Assembly: GCA_039105265.1 (NCBI GenBank)
Contig: JAPFFF010000002.1
Span: forward strand, 2,480,001 to 2,544,000
Origin: Tritrichomonas musculus
Lineage: Eukaryota; Parabasalia; Tritrichomonadida; Tritrichomonadidae
Direction of reading: 5' to 3'
Length of the DNA stretch: 64,000 nucleotides
Shown piece by piece: positions 26,509 to 35,291 of the stretch. The translations under genes and the position numbers were made by a program. The notes beneath the pieces were generated by a model that was not told the DNA's origin, did not search any database, and was given only the letters and a program-made list of their open reading frames with translations. Position 1 is the stretch's first letter; every line of letters begins with the position of its first letter.

Positions 26509-28398
26509 TTATTCATAGCCTGCTGGTACTGAATTAGGATAATATTCGACTCCATTAACGCTCCAAGTAAAGTATGTATCAGAACAAATCCAGGCTTCTG
26601 GTGACGGAGGATGCATGTTGGGATATTCTGGGTCGGGAATAAAGTATGTGTCATCATCGCCACGATACATTGGCTGACCTCTGAACGTAACGGTTATTGA
26701 AGTACTTCCAGTATCTATTCCGTCAAATACATAGCCTGCATTACTCCTTTCAAGTTGGAAGTTTATACCAAAAGATGTTCCGTCTGAGCGGCAATTTGTA
26801 TATCGTTTTCCTGTTGCTGGGTCGTTTAATGGCTGTGTGAAAGAGTCTTCAAATTCTTGTGTGGCTTCTAAGGCTCCATCTAGTTCGTTTGCGATAAGCT
26901 GATGTTGATAAAATCTTGCAGCACAAGTATTGGCAAATTCTGTGTCTGGATATGTTCTTTTATTGACTACAAGCTGGACATTTTGATACATAATATTGTC
27001 GAAACAAGTAATGTCAGCAGGAGATTTTGGAAACATCATCGTGATATTTGTCGCGTTTCTCAAAGGAATTGACTTACTGACTTCGAGACCGTTTACTTTG
27101 GCAGTTCCTTCGAATATTTCTCTTGTAAGCTCCTGAGATGGAATCAATAAAGGAGTCTGTAATTCTCTGACAAGTCCTTGATAAACATCTGGTTTGAGAC
27201 CAAAACCTGCTAAATTTGAACGACCCAATTGAATAGTTCCTCCAAGGACATCCAAAGTAATTTTCTCTGTTTTGAGGTTGATATTGTCCGATTTTGTTGT
27301 GGCAAGTAAGGCTCCTTTCAATTCACTTTTGATAATTTTAACTGTATCTCCTGGATCCAATGGTTTGTCTGGATTAGCTGCTGCGATTAACTCTGCAAAT
27401 TCTCTTTTATTGACATCATCTCTTGAAACTCCATATTTTGTAAATTCTTCGTCAGTATATCCGAAATCAATTGTTGGATGTTCCAAAACATCGTCATCAT
27501 ATACATTTGCGCCTTTGTATCTTTGGTATTCGATATGAAGTTTTTGGGAAGGAGTTGGTTTGGCAGAATAATGAGAAACAATAACAGATGGACGGCCTAT
27601 TTGTGTGAATTTTCTTGATATTGGGATGACAGCAGGCATTTCTTCAGCAATTTCTTTGTCTTCCAAAAATTGTAGAGTTTCCTTAACGATATTTGGATTG
27701 ATTTGTGCCCAGACAAGAGCGCGTAAAGATGTTTTGACCTCTTCTTCTATCTCTCCGCAAATTGCGTTTGGATATAACTGCCATGCCTGAAGAGCAAGTT
27801 GGTCGACAAATGGGATGGTTAATTCAATGGTAAATTTATGTGGTTGTCCATCAGCAATATCCTTTAAATCGACATAACAGCCGCATACCGATGGGGAGAA
27901 TTGACTGACATTTTCCCAAGTTGAATGAGAATATTTTGATGTTGCTTTTGCGTCACGAGGTTTGATGGAGTTATAGGCGAAAGATTCTCTTTGGAGTTCG
28001 TCTTGTCGATATGCGCCTAAGAGTTTATCATTTATCCAGAAGCGACAATCTTCATAAAATTCTACAGCATTCTTGAATCCGACAAATATTTTCATCAATC
28101 CGTTTGTATCTGCAGATACGTCAATAGGTTGGGACAATTTAATGATGAAATCAAGGAGAATTGTGGTAAAAGACTTTTCAATTTGGGTGATTGTATGGCC
28201 GGAATGAGATAATTTGATACGTGTTTTTGTGCCGACTGGGAGTGGGGCGTCTTTGTCTTTGAACTCTTCCAGAACGAAAGAAAATGTATTGTCTCCTCCA
28301 TTTCTTTGAATAAGATTTCGTAATTTTGACTGGAAAAATGAGAGAACATCACCTTCATCATTTCCTAATTTTTTTGTCTGTGCGTTGTAGTAGGTCAT
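26509..28398 (-). CDS. major capsid protein (double jelly-roll type)
   Basis: A 629-residue protein, the probable major capsid protein of the Maverick. The size, beta-rich make-up, conserved N-terminus (TYYNAQ--LGNDEGDVL-FF), and middle (QLALQAWQLYPNAI) fit the Polinton double jelly-roll capsid group, in which trimers build an icosahedral shell. Fold assignment rests on family knowledge and gene order, not on a motif. Two homologues lie side by side in C (33524 and 35292), and a near-identical one in B (56371). It looks whole. The ATG context is tcaaATG, with a TCATT initiator-like motif 18 bases further out. Confidence 0.8.
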   Translation of the reverse strand: MTYYNAQTKKLGNDEGDVLSFFQSKLRNLIQRNGGDNTFSFVLEEFKDKDAPLPVGTKTRIKLSHSGHTITQIEKSFTTILLDFIIKLSQPIDVSADTNGLMKIFVGFKNAVEFYEDCRFWINDKLLGAYRQDELQRESFAYNSIKPRDAKATSKYSHSTWENVSQFSPSVCGCYVDLKDIADGQPHKFTIELTIPFVDQLALQAWQLYPNAICGEIEEEVKTSLRALVWAQINPNIVKETLQFLEDKEIAEEMPAVIPISRKFTQIGRPSVIVSHYSAKPTPSQKLHIEYQRYKGANVYDDDVLEHPTIDFGYTDEEFTKYGVSRDDVNKREFAELIAAANPDKPLDPGDTVKIIKSELKGALLATTKSDNINLKTEKITLDVLGGTIQLGRSNLAGFGLKPDVYQGLVRELQTPLLIPSQELTREIFEGTAKVNGLEVSKSIPLRNATNITMMFPKSPADITCFDNIMYQNVQLVVNKRTYPDTEFANTCAARFYQHQLIANELDGALEATQEFEDSFTQPLNDPATGKRYTNCRSDGTSFGINFQLERSNAGYVFDGIDTGSTSITVTFRGQPMYRGDDDTYFIPDPEYPNMHPPSPEAWICSDTYFTWSVNGVEYYPNSVPAGYE

Positions 28399-28413
28399 TT
28401 GATTTAATATAAA

Positions 28414-28418
28414 AATGA
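28414..28418 (-). promoter_or_regulatory. initiator-like TCATT before capsid gene
   Basis: Read on the minus strand, tcatttttat lies about 18 bases before the capsid start, with the A of TCA at 28416. The same motif stands at the same distance in B (56351). It fits the trichomonad initiator TCA(Y)(T/A). Confidence 0.4.
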
Positions 28419-28468
28419 CAATAAAGGAGTTGTAAAGTTTGTTATATGAACATTTTACTTAAAAGGAA

Positions 28469-28774
28469 ATGGCATTCGGAAGTTGGTTTAAAAACATCAT
28501 TAGCGGAGCAAAAAACGTAATCGGAAAAGCATTACCGGTACTGAAAAAAGGTGCTGAAATCGTGTCAAAAGTCGCTCCAGTACTAGGTGGGGCAATAGGA
28601 GGACCTGTAGGAAATGTAATCAATAAAATAGGCGATTATGCAGGAAAATTTGCTGGGAATAAGGCGTTGGGAGTCAATGGCGCAGGAATAAGAAAGACAA
28701 ATAATAGTTGGTCGCAGCCTGTTAGCGGTCCAGTAGGAAATCCAGGAAGATTTGATATTCCTTTGTTGAAATGA
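28469..28774 (+). CDS. small amphipathic virion peptide, protein VI-like
   Basis: A 101-residue protein beginning MAFGSWFKN, with an amphipathic N-terminal helix, a hydrophobic Val/Ala/Gly-rich centre (VAPVLGGAIGGPVGNVI, about 41-57) and a short C-terminal end with GRFDIPLL. Size, composition and place beside the capsid gene recall adenovirus protein VI and similar membrane-lytic precursors reported in adintoviruses. This is an analogy, not demonstrated homology. Copies are at 55998-56300 (B) and 37337-37624 (C). It diverges from the capsid gene across 70 bases. Confidence 0.6.
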   Translation: MAFGSWFKNIISGAKNVIGKALPVLKKGAEIVSKVAPVLGGAIGGPVGNVINKIGDYAGKFAGNKALGVNGAGIRKTNNSWSQPVSGPVGNPGRFDIPLLK

Positions 28775-28815
28775 GTAAAAGAGAATGGTATTAAGTGATT
28801 TTTATTGAAAAGGAA

Positions 28816-29151
28816 ATGAACGACATCAAAGTAATTGAACCAATCTCAAAGCATACGAAAGAGTTTGATACAGTTGATGAATTCAATTTATACTATAACA
28901 AGAATAAAGAAGAGATGGATAAACTTACGACGCATAAACTCAATAAATTATATCTCATAAAAGGGTATCGAATAACTAGAATCAAGAATGTGTTGAGCCT
29001 CAAAAAAATGAAGCAAAATGCACAATCTGATATTGACAACGAGTTAGATGAACTAAAAAAAGAGATACAATATATGAAAGAAACAATAAATAACATCATA
29101 CATTTCTTAAATCCTCAGATGGAAAATGAAGTTTCTCCCCCCCAATCTTAA
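28816..29151 (+). CDS. coiled-coil protein with conserved N-terminal domain
   Basis: A 111-residue protein read from ATG 28816, because the C-element relative starts at the matching Met (28795 is an in-frame alternative). The N-terminal 55 residues are conserved (KEFDTVDEFNLYYN, then TTHKLNKLYLIKGYRITRIK) and look like a small helical, perhaps DNA-binding, domain. The rest is a coiled coil. Relatives: 55600-55956 (B) and 37807-38319 (C). It converges on the packaging ATPase gene with a 4-base overlap. Function unknown. Confidence 0.65.
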   Translation: MNDIKVIEPISKHTKEFDTVDEFNLYYNKNKEEMDKLTTHKLNKLYLIKGYRITRIKNVLSLKKMKQNAQSDIDNELDELKKEIQYMKETINNIIHFLNPQMENEVSPPQS

Positions 29152-29993
29152 GATTGAGTCAGCAATGTATTGCCGCCGTCTGATACCTGTACAATTAGGC
29201 AGGAATGAGAATCTGGATTATAATTTTTTTCTTCAGATAATTGCCTGTACATATTGTAGAACTCCTCAAAGTCCAAATTACTTGCTGATTGGGAATAAAT
29301 ATAGTGTAGTTGTTGCCGATTGAAGCAAGGGAAAACGAACAAAGTTGTAATCTCTTTTTTGATATGTGGTTTGATGCCTTTCCATCCTTGAATCAATAAA
29401 AAGTAGGAAATATTTGTGTGTCTGCATCTTCGGAGCTGTTGAGAGAAAAACGATTTTTCGGACGAAAATAATTTGTTATTTGAAATATCATCAAAAAGTA
29501 TCAATGTATGGAGGAAATCTTTACTGAAATCAGTAATGTGAAGGACCTTGAACATATCATTTTTTTGTCCATCATCTAGTCGTTCTTCCAATCCTTCTCG
29601 CTTAACAAGATAGTATAGGTTCTTTGCAGCAATTAATTCTGTGATAAAATCGACAGCCATCTTCTCGGAAACGGTAATATATGGCATTTTGATGAGGTGT
29701 TTGAGAGATTGGAAACTCCTATCGTTTTCGTCGCCATTTTTCGTGATATAGATTAGTAAGTGGTGTGTGTCGAGCAGACTTATTTTAATAATTTCTTGTA
29801 GAGCAATGACGGTTTTTCCAGAATTTTGTTTCCCGACGACGACATTTACAGAGTTATATTTTATATGAATATCATCGTGAATTGGCTCGATTAAAGCACC
29901 CGATAAATTGTTTGCGTTTTGTTTCAGAGTTTCTGAGACAATAGAATTTACTTGCTTTGCAAGGTTGGGCATACCAACGACTTTTAAACTCAT
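29148..29993 (-). CDS. genome packaging ATPase (A32/FtsK-HerA type)
   Basis: A 281-residue P-loop ATPase. Walker A is GKQNSGKT (54-61). Walker B is the hydrophobic strand ending in DD (LILFDDISNN). A further conserved block is RRCRHTNISYFLLIQGWKGI, resembling the sensor-type strand that follows Walker B in viral packaging ATPases. This family drives DNA into capsids in Mavericks, adenovirus-like and giant viruses. Homologues: 54842-55657 (B, shorter N-terminus) and 39361-40272 (C). It looks whole and lies between capsid-type genes as expected. Confidence 0.85.
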   Translation of the reverse strand: MSLKVVGMPNLAKQVNSIVSETLKQNANNLSGALIEPIHDDIHIKYNSVNVVVGKQNSGKTVIALQEIIKISLLDTHHLLIYITKNGDENDRSFQSLKHLIKMPYITVSEKMAVDFITELIAAKNLYYLVKREGLEERLDDGQKNDMFKVLHITDFSKDFLHTLILFDDISNNKLFSSEKSFFSQQLRRCRHTNISYFLLIQGWKGIKPHIKKEITTLFVFPCFNRQQLHYIYSQSASNLDFEEFYNMYRQLSEEKNYNPDSHSCLIVQVSDGGNTLLTQS

Positions 29994-30038
29994 TTATTTC
30001 CCAAAAGACTGCAAAAAAAATGTTTAGGAGTGATATGT

Positions 30039-31088
30039 TTACTCCAAGAATGCTCTATCATCTTCTGCGTCCCATTCACCATTACGTTCTTGATTATATT
30101 CTGCGTCAATACCATCATGCCATTCACCTCCTTCATCATCATTTCGATGGTCGTACTGTATGCCCTGTCTTTCTTGTCCAGTATATTGGTCATGAATCAA
30201 ATTTTCTCTTTCACGTTCATTGACTTCTTGAGCTGATGCGACCATAGCATGTCCGAAATCATTATAAATCTTATTTCTGAGTTGTGCTCTTTGTTGAACA
30301 GTCCAATGCTCTCCGTTAGTATGAAGAACATGTAATAAAAGGCTTGAAACTTCTGCATCAATCATTCGTTTTCCTTCACTCTTCTTACACCATTTCTTGA
30401 ACTCTTCTGATTCTGTTGAAGTGAAATGACGTTTTTGAGCAACAGTATTAAGTATATAGTGTTTCCATAACTTTGACGTAGCCATCATGATTAGTCTTGC
30501 CTTGAATTTAGGAGTGATATCGAGTATGTTTTGAGTCCTAAGAGCGTTAATAACATCTTCAACAACATGACTAACAACATAATCGCGGAATCTAGCAAAG
30601 GCATTCTTTCGCTTCTCCTTAACGAAACTGTACCCATCTAACTTGTAATCTCTCCATGATTCAGGCATTGTGTAGCCAGTCATTTCACCTAAATGATGTG
30701 GATTTCCGTTGAGGTCATTATTATAAGAATAATTCAATTTTTCCTTGAGATATATTGGAACAGTGATTGATTTTCCGCCATGTTCATTCCTATATTGTTT
30801 TCTAGCATCTGCGTCATAATCTGTATAGAAATTAAATCGTGCAGGCCAATCGGACTTTGCTGTTGTGTATCCATTAATGTATATTGGATGGTTGTTGCCA
30901 TTTTTAATAATAATATCTGGAATATTATCTCCGTTGACATCTTCATCCGATACAGACCATGGGGCGCTATTAGGATTTGCTGCGTTTCTTTTATTAACAA
31001 TATATTGAGCTCCAGTAAAGGTCATTGCCTTCCTTCTTCTTTTGATGTCTTTTTTATTGTCTAGAACGATATCCCATAATGCATTCAT
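30039..31088 (-). CDS. large minor virion-type protein, C-terminal region
   Basis: A 349-codon frame matching the second half of the 683-residue protein of B (52745-54796). Early on it has a calcium-loop-like DVNGDNIPD (Asp at every second position, as in dockerin and thrombospondin loops). Next comes an alpha-helical region (RKNAFARFRDYVVSHVVEDV onward) with remote likeness to the 213-residue protein of C at the same place beside the ATPase. The tail is acidic. A penton, portal-like or scaffold role is possible. In A the locus looks broken (about one break); in B it looks whole. Confidence 0.6.
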   Translation of the reverse strand: MNALWDIVLDNKKDIKRRRKAMTFTGAQYIVNKRNAANPNSAPWSVSDEDVNGDNIPDIIIKNGNNHPIYINGYTTAKSDWPARFNFYTDYDADARKQYRNEHGGKSITVPIYLKEKLNYSYNNDLNGNPHHLGEMTGYTMPESWRDYKLDGYSFVKEKRKNAFARFRDYVVSHVVEDVINALRTQNILDITPKFKARLIMMATSKLWKHYILNTVAQKRHFTSTESEEFKKWCKKSEGKRMIDAEVSSLLLHVLHTNGEHWTVQQRAQLRNKIYNDFGHAMVASAQEVNERERENLIHDQYTGQERQGIQYDHRNDDEGGEWHDGIDAEYNQERNGEWDAEDDRAFLE

Positions 31089-31091
31089 TCC

Positions 31092-32030
31092 TTATTTTGG
31101 TCCACCAACTCTACCGACTCTTTGTCGTGAATGCCTTAGTGATTCAATCGCTATTCTTTGAATTTCTTGGACATTGTTTGCTATATTATTTATATCTACA
31201 GGATTTTGAGCAAAAGAATTGTAATAATCGACTAATTGCTGTAAATTTACTTGTTGTGCCATTTGATTTTGAAATAAAATTGTATTATTATTGTTGTTAT
31301 TTTGAGGGGAAGAAGGGTTTTGAGGTGTTGAAGGAGGTCTTCTCAATTCATTTAAGGGATTTAATTCTGGAAAAGTCTCTGCTGCTCCAAATCTAAAGAA
31401 AGGTCCGAAATGCTCTTGAGGCTCCCTATGTGAAGTTTCTGGAGGACTTGATGGAGGGACAGAAGGAATTTCCCTATGTGAATATACTCTATTTACGAAA
31501 TGTTGAAGACTTTCAAGATTGATACGCCTAACATATCTATGATCGATGTTGTCATTTGCGGCAAAATTATGAGAGTTGAGTAAATTTATAGCAGTACGAA
31601 TAATACGTCTTGGAAAAGCTTTATTGTTATACGAAGCAAGGGTTCTTCTGTCGACTCTCTCGGATAATTCATTATAAAATGGGGCAGTATTTTGAATCCA
31701 AGAACTGAATCTATAATCGCTTATATCCACTAAATCTTCGCTATAAGTCAAGTCCCTTTCAATAGGATGTTCTTCTTGAACCCTTTGAATGAATCTATCT
31801 ATTGTATTACTAGTGACGACATTTGCATGAAGACCAAAATTGAATTCGTTTAGAACCTTCGACAAATAATCGGCATATGTTCTATCCGACAGTAATCCTC
31901 CCTGAGCATTCGTAGTAGTGATATTGAATCCCAGTTCATTGTTGAGTCTATTACAATATCCTAATAATTTTTGCGTGTTATTGCCTTGCATTACTTGTCC
32001 AGCAGTAAGTTTTATTGACGATTTACTCAT
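31092..32030 (-). CDS. large minor virion-type protein, N-terminal region
   Basis: A 312-codon frame matching the first half of the B protein at 52745. The first 185 residues are helical with an early GQVMQGNNTQKLLGYCNRL segment. Then comes a Pro/Ser-rich linker (about 195-240) and an Asn run (NNNNN), followed by a coiled coil. The start codon has the tcaaATG context shared by several capsid-side genes. The function is unknown, and the locus looks broken in A (about one break). Confidence 0.6.
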   Translation of the reverse strand: MSKSSIKLTAGQVMQGNNTQKLLGYCNRLNNELGFNITTTNAQGGLLSDRTYADYLSKVLNEFNFGLHANVVTSNTIDRFIQRVQEEHPIERDLTYSEDLVDISDYRFSSWIQNTAPFYNELSERVDRRTLASYNNKAFPRRIIRTAINLLNSHNFAANDNIDHRYVRRINLESLQHFVNRVYSHREIPSVPPSSPPETSHREPQEHFGPFFRFGAAETFPELNPLNELRRPPSTPQNPSSPQNNNNNNTILFQNQMAQQVNLQQLVDYYNSFAQNPVDINNIANNVQEIQRIAIESLRHSRQRVGRVGGPK

Positions 32031-32057
32031 TTGATTTACAAAAAAATAACAGTCTGT

Positions 32058-32615
32058 TTATATGCCACATTCCTTGATAAATCTACCATAATCTTTGCTT
32101 AGATCGGCACAATTAGGATGTTTCGACTTAATTCTAGTATCTATTTCTTCAATCAAAAAGCCTGCGTCATATTGAAACATCTGATGATATTCAATCTCTT
32201 TGCCGTCCTTAGTTGTAAATTTCTTTGGTTCCCTTACAATAACCACGTCCTGTATCTTGTTTTTTCCGTTCTTTGCTGTGTCGATTGAGTAGTGGCTTCC
32301 CTTCTTGTTAAAGCATAGATATACCTTTTCGCAGTCAAATAACTCACATAATTCTTTGTATAGAAACTGTTGATTCTTATAAATTGAGACGACTAAAGGC
32401 CTGCAAACTATTCTATTAGCGTTAAATTTGTCCGGAAAGAGATACTCTTTGTCGATGATAATATAGAATTCGTAGGCTGAATCGATGGCGGGGTCCTTCT
32501 CTTTGTTGGCCTCAATATATTCTTCCAATTTATCACACAATTTATTGACAGACAAGTAAAGTGGCTTCGTGTTTGTCATGCGCAAGCTCTGAGCATCGTT
32601 GATGGTCATTTGCAT
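32058..32615 (-). CDS. end gene next to terminal repeat, unknown
   Basis: About 185 residues from the ATG at 32615, which lies just inside the right terminal repeat; an open frame continues upstream into the repeat but is less likely to be coding. The protein is mixed alpha/beta (YEFYIIIDKEYLFP, CEKVYLCFNKKGSHYSID, MFQYDAGFLIEEIDTRI). The B copy at 52160-52717 is nearly identical. No C homologue was seen. The position at the capsid-side end of the element is where many Mavericks carry a cysteine protease, but I cannot assign catalytic residues with confidence. Confidence 0.6.
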   Translation of the reverse strand: MQMTINDAQSLRMTNTKPLYLSVNKLCDKLEEYIEANKEKDPAIDSAYEFYIIIDKEYLFPDKFNANRIVCRPLVVSIYKNQQFLYKELCELFDCEKVYLCFNKKGSHYSIDTAKNGKNKIQDVVIVREPKKFTTKDGKEIEYHQMFQYDAGFLIEEIDTRIKSKHPNCADLSKDYGRFIKECGI

Positions 32616-32622
32616 TGGGGAT

Positions 32623-32984
32623 AAAAAATTATTTGTTTCAGAAAAAGTTTCAAAAAAGTTGATTTCGATAATTTTAAAAATCATAAATTGTGTACAAAAA
32701 TTTTATTTATACCTTTTTTCATATCACATGTCATACAAAAATTTTATCAAAATTATGTTCATATCACCACTTTCCATCCATTGAAAGACCTTAATTTAGG
32801 CAATTTATTGACACAAAAAGGTGAATGCAAAATGCCCTATAGTGATAGGGGGTTTTCTGACAACACTCTGGAGGTCAAAAAAGGGCTAAAATTGGGTAGT
32901 TGGAGACCAAAAAAGTGCCAAAATTAGGGTTGTTTGAGGGGATTGAAGACCGGAGGTCTGAAATCACCGCAAACGTATACTACT
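32623..32984 (-). repeat. terminal inverted repeat, right end of A
   Basis: The inverted partner of 16212-16573, ending cgtatactact before the gtttc target duplication. Near identity of the two ends supports a young insertion or ongoing homogenisation. The inner boundary is sharp, just before the end gene's start. Confidence 0.92.
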
Positions 32985-32989
32985 GTTTC
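32985..32989. repeat. target site duplication, right copy (gtttc)
   Basis: Matches the five bases 16207-16211 on the other side of element A. Confidence 0.85.
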
Positions 32990-33499
32990 ATTATTTGGGA
33001 AGAGTAAATGTTCATGGAATCCCGATTTTTCTTCCCCTTCTGAATCTATTTTTATGCCTCCATGAGTACTAATATAAATTGTTAAATATTCTTTTGTGTG
33101 TGTCAAGAACATTGTCACGAGATCAATAAATACCTGAAGTGGTTTATCAATAATCATATAAACTTTCTCGAATTCCATATCCAGGTGTATTTTTGCAATC
33201 TCAAGAGCATCATATATTCCTGCGACACCAAGACTGTTTCCAGCATCTTGAAAAGGATTAACGCAAAGGAAACAAACAGACTTTCTATACTGGGTATGAT
33301 TTATGGCGGTTGTATTTGTGCAATGAATCACATCTTTTGGTATATCTTTTATCAATTCTTCAATTGTTTTTTGCTTACTTTGTTGAATTACTTCTTCCCA
33401 TTCTAATTCACGAGGCGCATTTGGGATTTCAAGTATTGTTTTCCCTTCTGTCATCCAAGGATTTAAAATATTTGATGTTTTTTCCCATTCTGTAGTCAT
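32985..33499 (-). pseudogene. caspase-like gene, N-terminal part
   Basis: The N-terminal part of the caspase-fold gene of element C, from the ATG at 33497-33499 to the point where A inserted. It shows SVCFLCVNPFQDAG, the helix GVAGIYDALEIAKIHLDMEF, and the strand LTIYISTHGGI, in which His-Gly matches the histidine of the caspase/metacaspase active site. The remaining part is at 15825-16211. The gene sits directly downstream of the capsid gene at 33524, separated by 24 bases, so a virion maturation role is conceivable. A captured host metacaspase is the alternative. Confidence 0.6.
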
Positions 33500-33523
33500 T
33501 TCGAAATAAAAAAATTTTTTTAT

Positions 33524-35248
33524 TTACTCGTATCCAACAGGTAATCCTTCTTTATGATATTCAACTCCATTTTCTGCAGACCAAGTCCAAAAAGTATCTG
33601 AACAAATCCACATTTCTGGTGGGGGAACTTGAGGCTGGGTATCTGCAGGTTCTCCTTTATCATTAGTTGCAGGATATAAATATGTATCATTTTTTTCCAA
33701 TTTTACATTTTCCCCATTATCAATTCTATCTCCATGAAATTCAATTTTGACTCCTCGACATCCTGTATCAATTCCATCAAAAACATATCCTGCATTACCT
33801 CTTTCTAATTGAAAATTTAAGCCAAAACTGGTATTATCAAAAGTTGATGAATAAAATCTTTTTAACGATTTATCGTAAACATTATTAAGAGGTCTCGATA
33901 TTGATTCCATAAATTCATTTGTAGCCTCAACCCCATCTAATTCATTAGCATATAATTGATATTGAACAAATCTTCCATCCCAAGTATTTTCAAATTCTTG
34001 TTGAGGATAAACTTTTTTATCAATTAATAATTGAACATTTTTGTACATCGGATTCTGAAAACAAGTTATGTCATGATAATGTCTTGGAAACATCATTGTA
34101 ATATTTGTGGCATTTCTCAATGGAACAATTTTTGAGCAGACAATTCCTTTTTCTGTATGTTTTTGTTCGAAAATATGTCTTGTTAATTCTTGAGCTGGTA
34201 CATAAATTTCTTCATTAAATATTTGTAATAATCCATCAACAACTGCAGGTTTTACCCCAAAACCGAAACAATTAGTCCTTCCTTTTGTTATCATTGGCTT
34301 TTTCTTTTGATTAACTATCAAAGTATTATTTCCTATTTCCCATTTTGTTTCGTCCGATTCTGTGGCATTCTTTATGATTTTTCCTTCCTGACCAATTTGA
34401 ATAAATCGCTTTGGAATATTGATACTTAACATTGCATTATATGCAAGATCACTTATATTTTCCCAAAATTGTTTGATTTGAGCAACATTACGAGGCTGAA
34501 TCTGGCACCAGACAAGACCATCCAAAGATGTTCGGATTTCTTCGACGATTTCTCCTATTATGGCATTTGGATAAAGCCTCCATGCTTGAAGAACAAGCTG
34601 GTCTGTGAAAGGAATGATGAGTTCCATTTTTATTGGAACATATCTCGGTTGACGTTTTTTTGTCCATGCAAATTTGTGTAGAGGGATAAAGACCCCACAA
34701 ACATTTGGAGACATCATCTCAACATTTTCCCAGAGGGAATGAGAGTGAGGAGCGGTTATTTTTGAATCTTTTGTTTTGATAGAGTTATAGGCGAAGGATT
34801 CTCTGATCATTTCATTTTGATGATATTCTTGAATTAATTTCCCATCACAAAAGAAACGACATTCCGATATTATTTCAACAGCATCTTTGAAGCCGACAAA
34901 TATTTGATTAAGTTGGACTTTCTCGAGAGGTACGACACTACCGTCTTCATACTTTAACCACTTATCCCATTCTACTTCTTTCTCAAAACCAACTTCAAAT
35001 TCGATTTTCATTGATATGAAACTTTTTTCGATTTGAGATATTGTATGATTTGGATGAGTTAACATAATATGAGTTTTTTCTCCAATTTGTAAAGGGATAT
35101 CTTTCTCATGAAATTCTTCTGAAAAAGTTGAAAAAGTATTATCACCCCCATTCTTTTGAATTAAATTTCTAACAGTATCATTAAAAAAGTTTAAAACGTC
35201 TCCCTCGTCATTTCCGGAGTTTTTGAATCTAGCGTTTTGATAAGTCAT
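33524..35248 (-). CDS. major capsid protein homologue 1 of element C
   Basis: A 574-residue homologue of the Maverick capsid protein. The start MTYQNARFKNSGNDEGDVL, the middle block QLVLQAWRLYPNAIIGEI, the block TMMFPRHYHDITCFQNPMYK, and the end with PPPEMWICSDTFWTWS all align with A (26509-28398). It looks whole. Together with the neighbour at 35292 it makes a tandem pair. Either both are built into the shell (for example hexon subunits at different positions) or one is a diverged spare. The codon use is more AT-rich than that of A. Confidence 0.8.
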   Translation of the reverse strand: MTYQNARFKNSGNDEGDVLNFFNDTVRNLIQKNGGDNTFSTFSEEFHEKDIPLQIGEKTHIMLTHPNHTISQIEKSFISMKIEFEVGFEKEVEWDKWLKYEDGSVVPLEKVQLNQIFVGFKDAVEIISECRFFCDGKLIQEYHQNEMIRESFAYNSIKTKDSKITAPHSHSLWENVEMMSPNVCGVFIPLHKFAWTKKRQPRYVPIKMELIIPFTDQLVLQAWRLYPNAIIGEIVEEIRTSLDGLVWCQIQPRNVAQIKQFWENISDLAYNAMLSINIPKRFIQIGQEGKIIKNATESDETKWEIGNNTLIVNQKKKPMITKGRTNCFGFGVKPAVVDGLLQIFNEEIYVPAQELTRHIFEQKHTEKGIVCSKIVPLRNATNITMMFPRHYHDITCFQNPMYKNVQLLIDKKVYPQQEFENTWDGRFVQYQLYANELDGVEATNEFMESISRPLNNVYDKSLKRFYSSTFDNTSFGLNFQLERGNAGYVFDGIDTGCRGVKIEFHGDRIDNGENVKLEKNDTYLYPATNDKGEPADTQPQVPPPEMWICSDTFWTWSAENGVEYHKEGLPVGYE

Positions 35249-35291
35249 TTTTTGTTATTCAAAAAAATTTAAATCTATTTGGTCAATCTTT

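Larger units (their letters stand above)
16212..32984. mobile_element. element A: Maverick/Polinton, complete length
   Basis: A 16,773-bp Maverick with both ends. It has 362-bp terminal inverted repeats starting agtagtatacg, a gtttc target duplication, and the family's core genes: protein-primed polymerase B, DDE integrase, A32/FtsK-HerA-type packaging ATPase and a capsid-type protein. Its base composition is clearly less AT-rich than that of C. Near identity with B over the capsid half, and matching end repeats, point to a young insertion. It is broken, with about three breaks, all in otherwise well-kept frames. It sits inside the caspase-like gene of element C. Confidence 0.92.

Noticed and set aside
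32058-32615. Adenain-like cysteine protease at the element end
   Set aside because: The position fits, but I could not identify a convincing His-Asp-Cys arrangement, so the gene is left as unknown.
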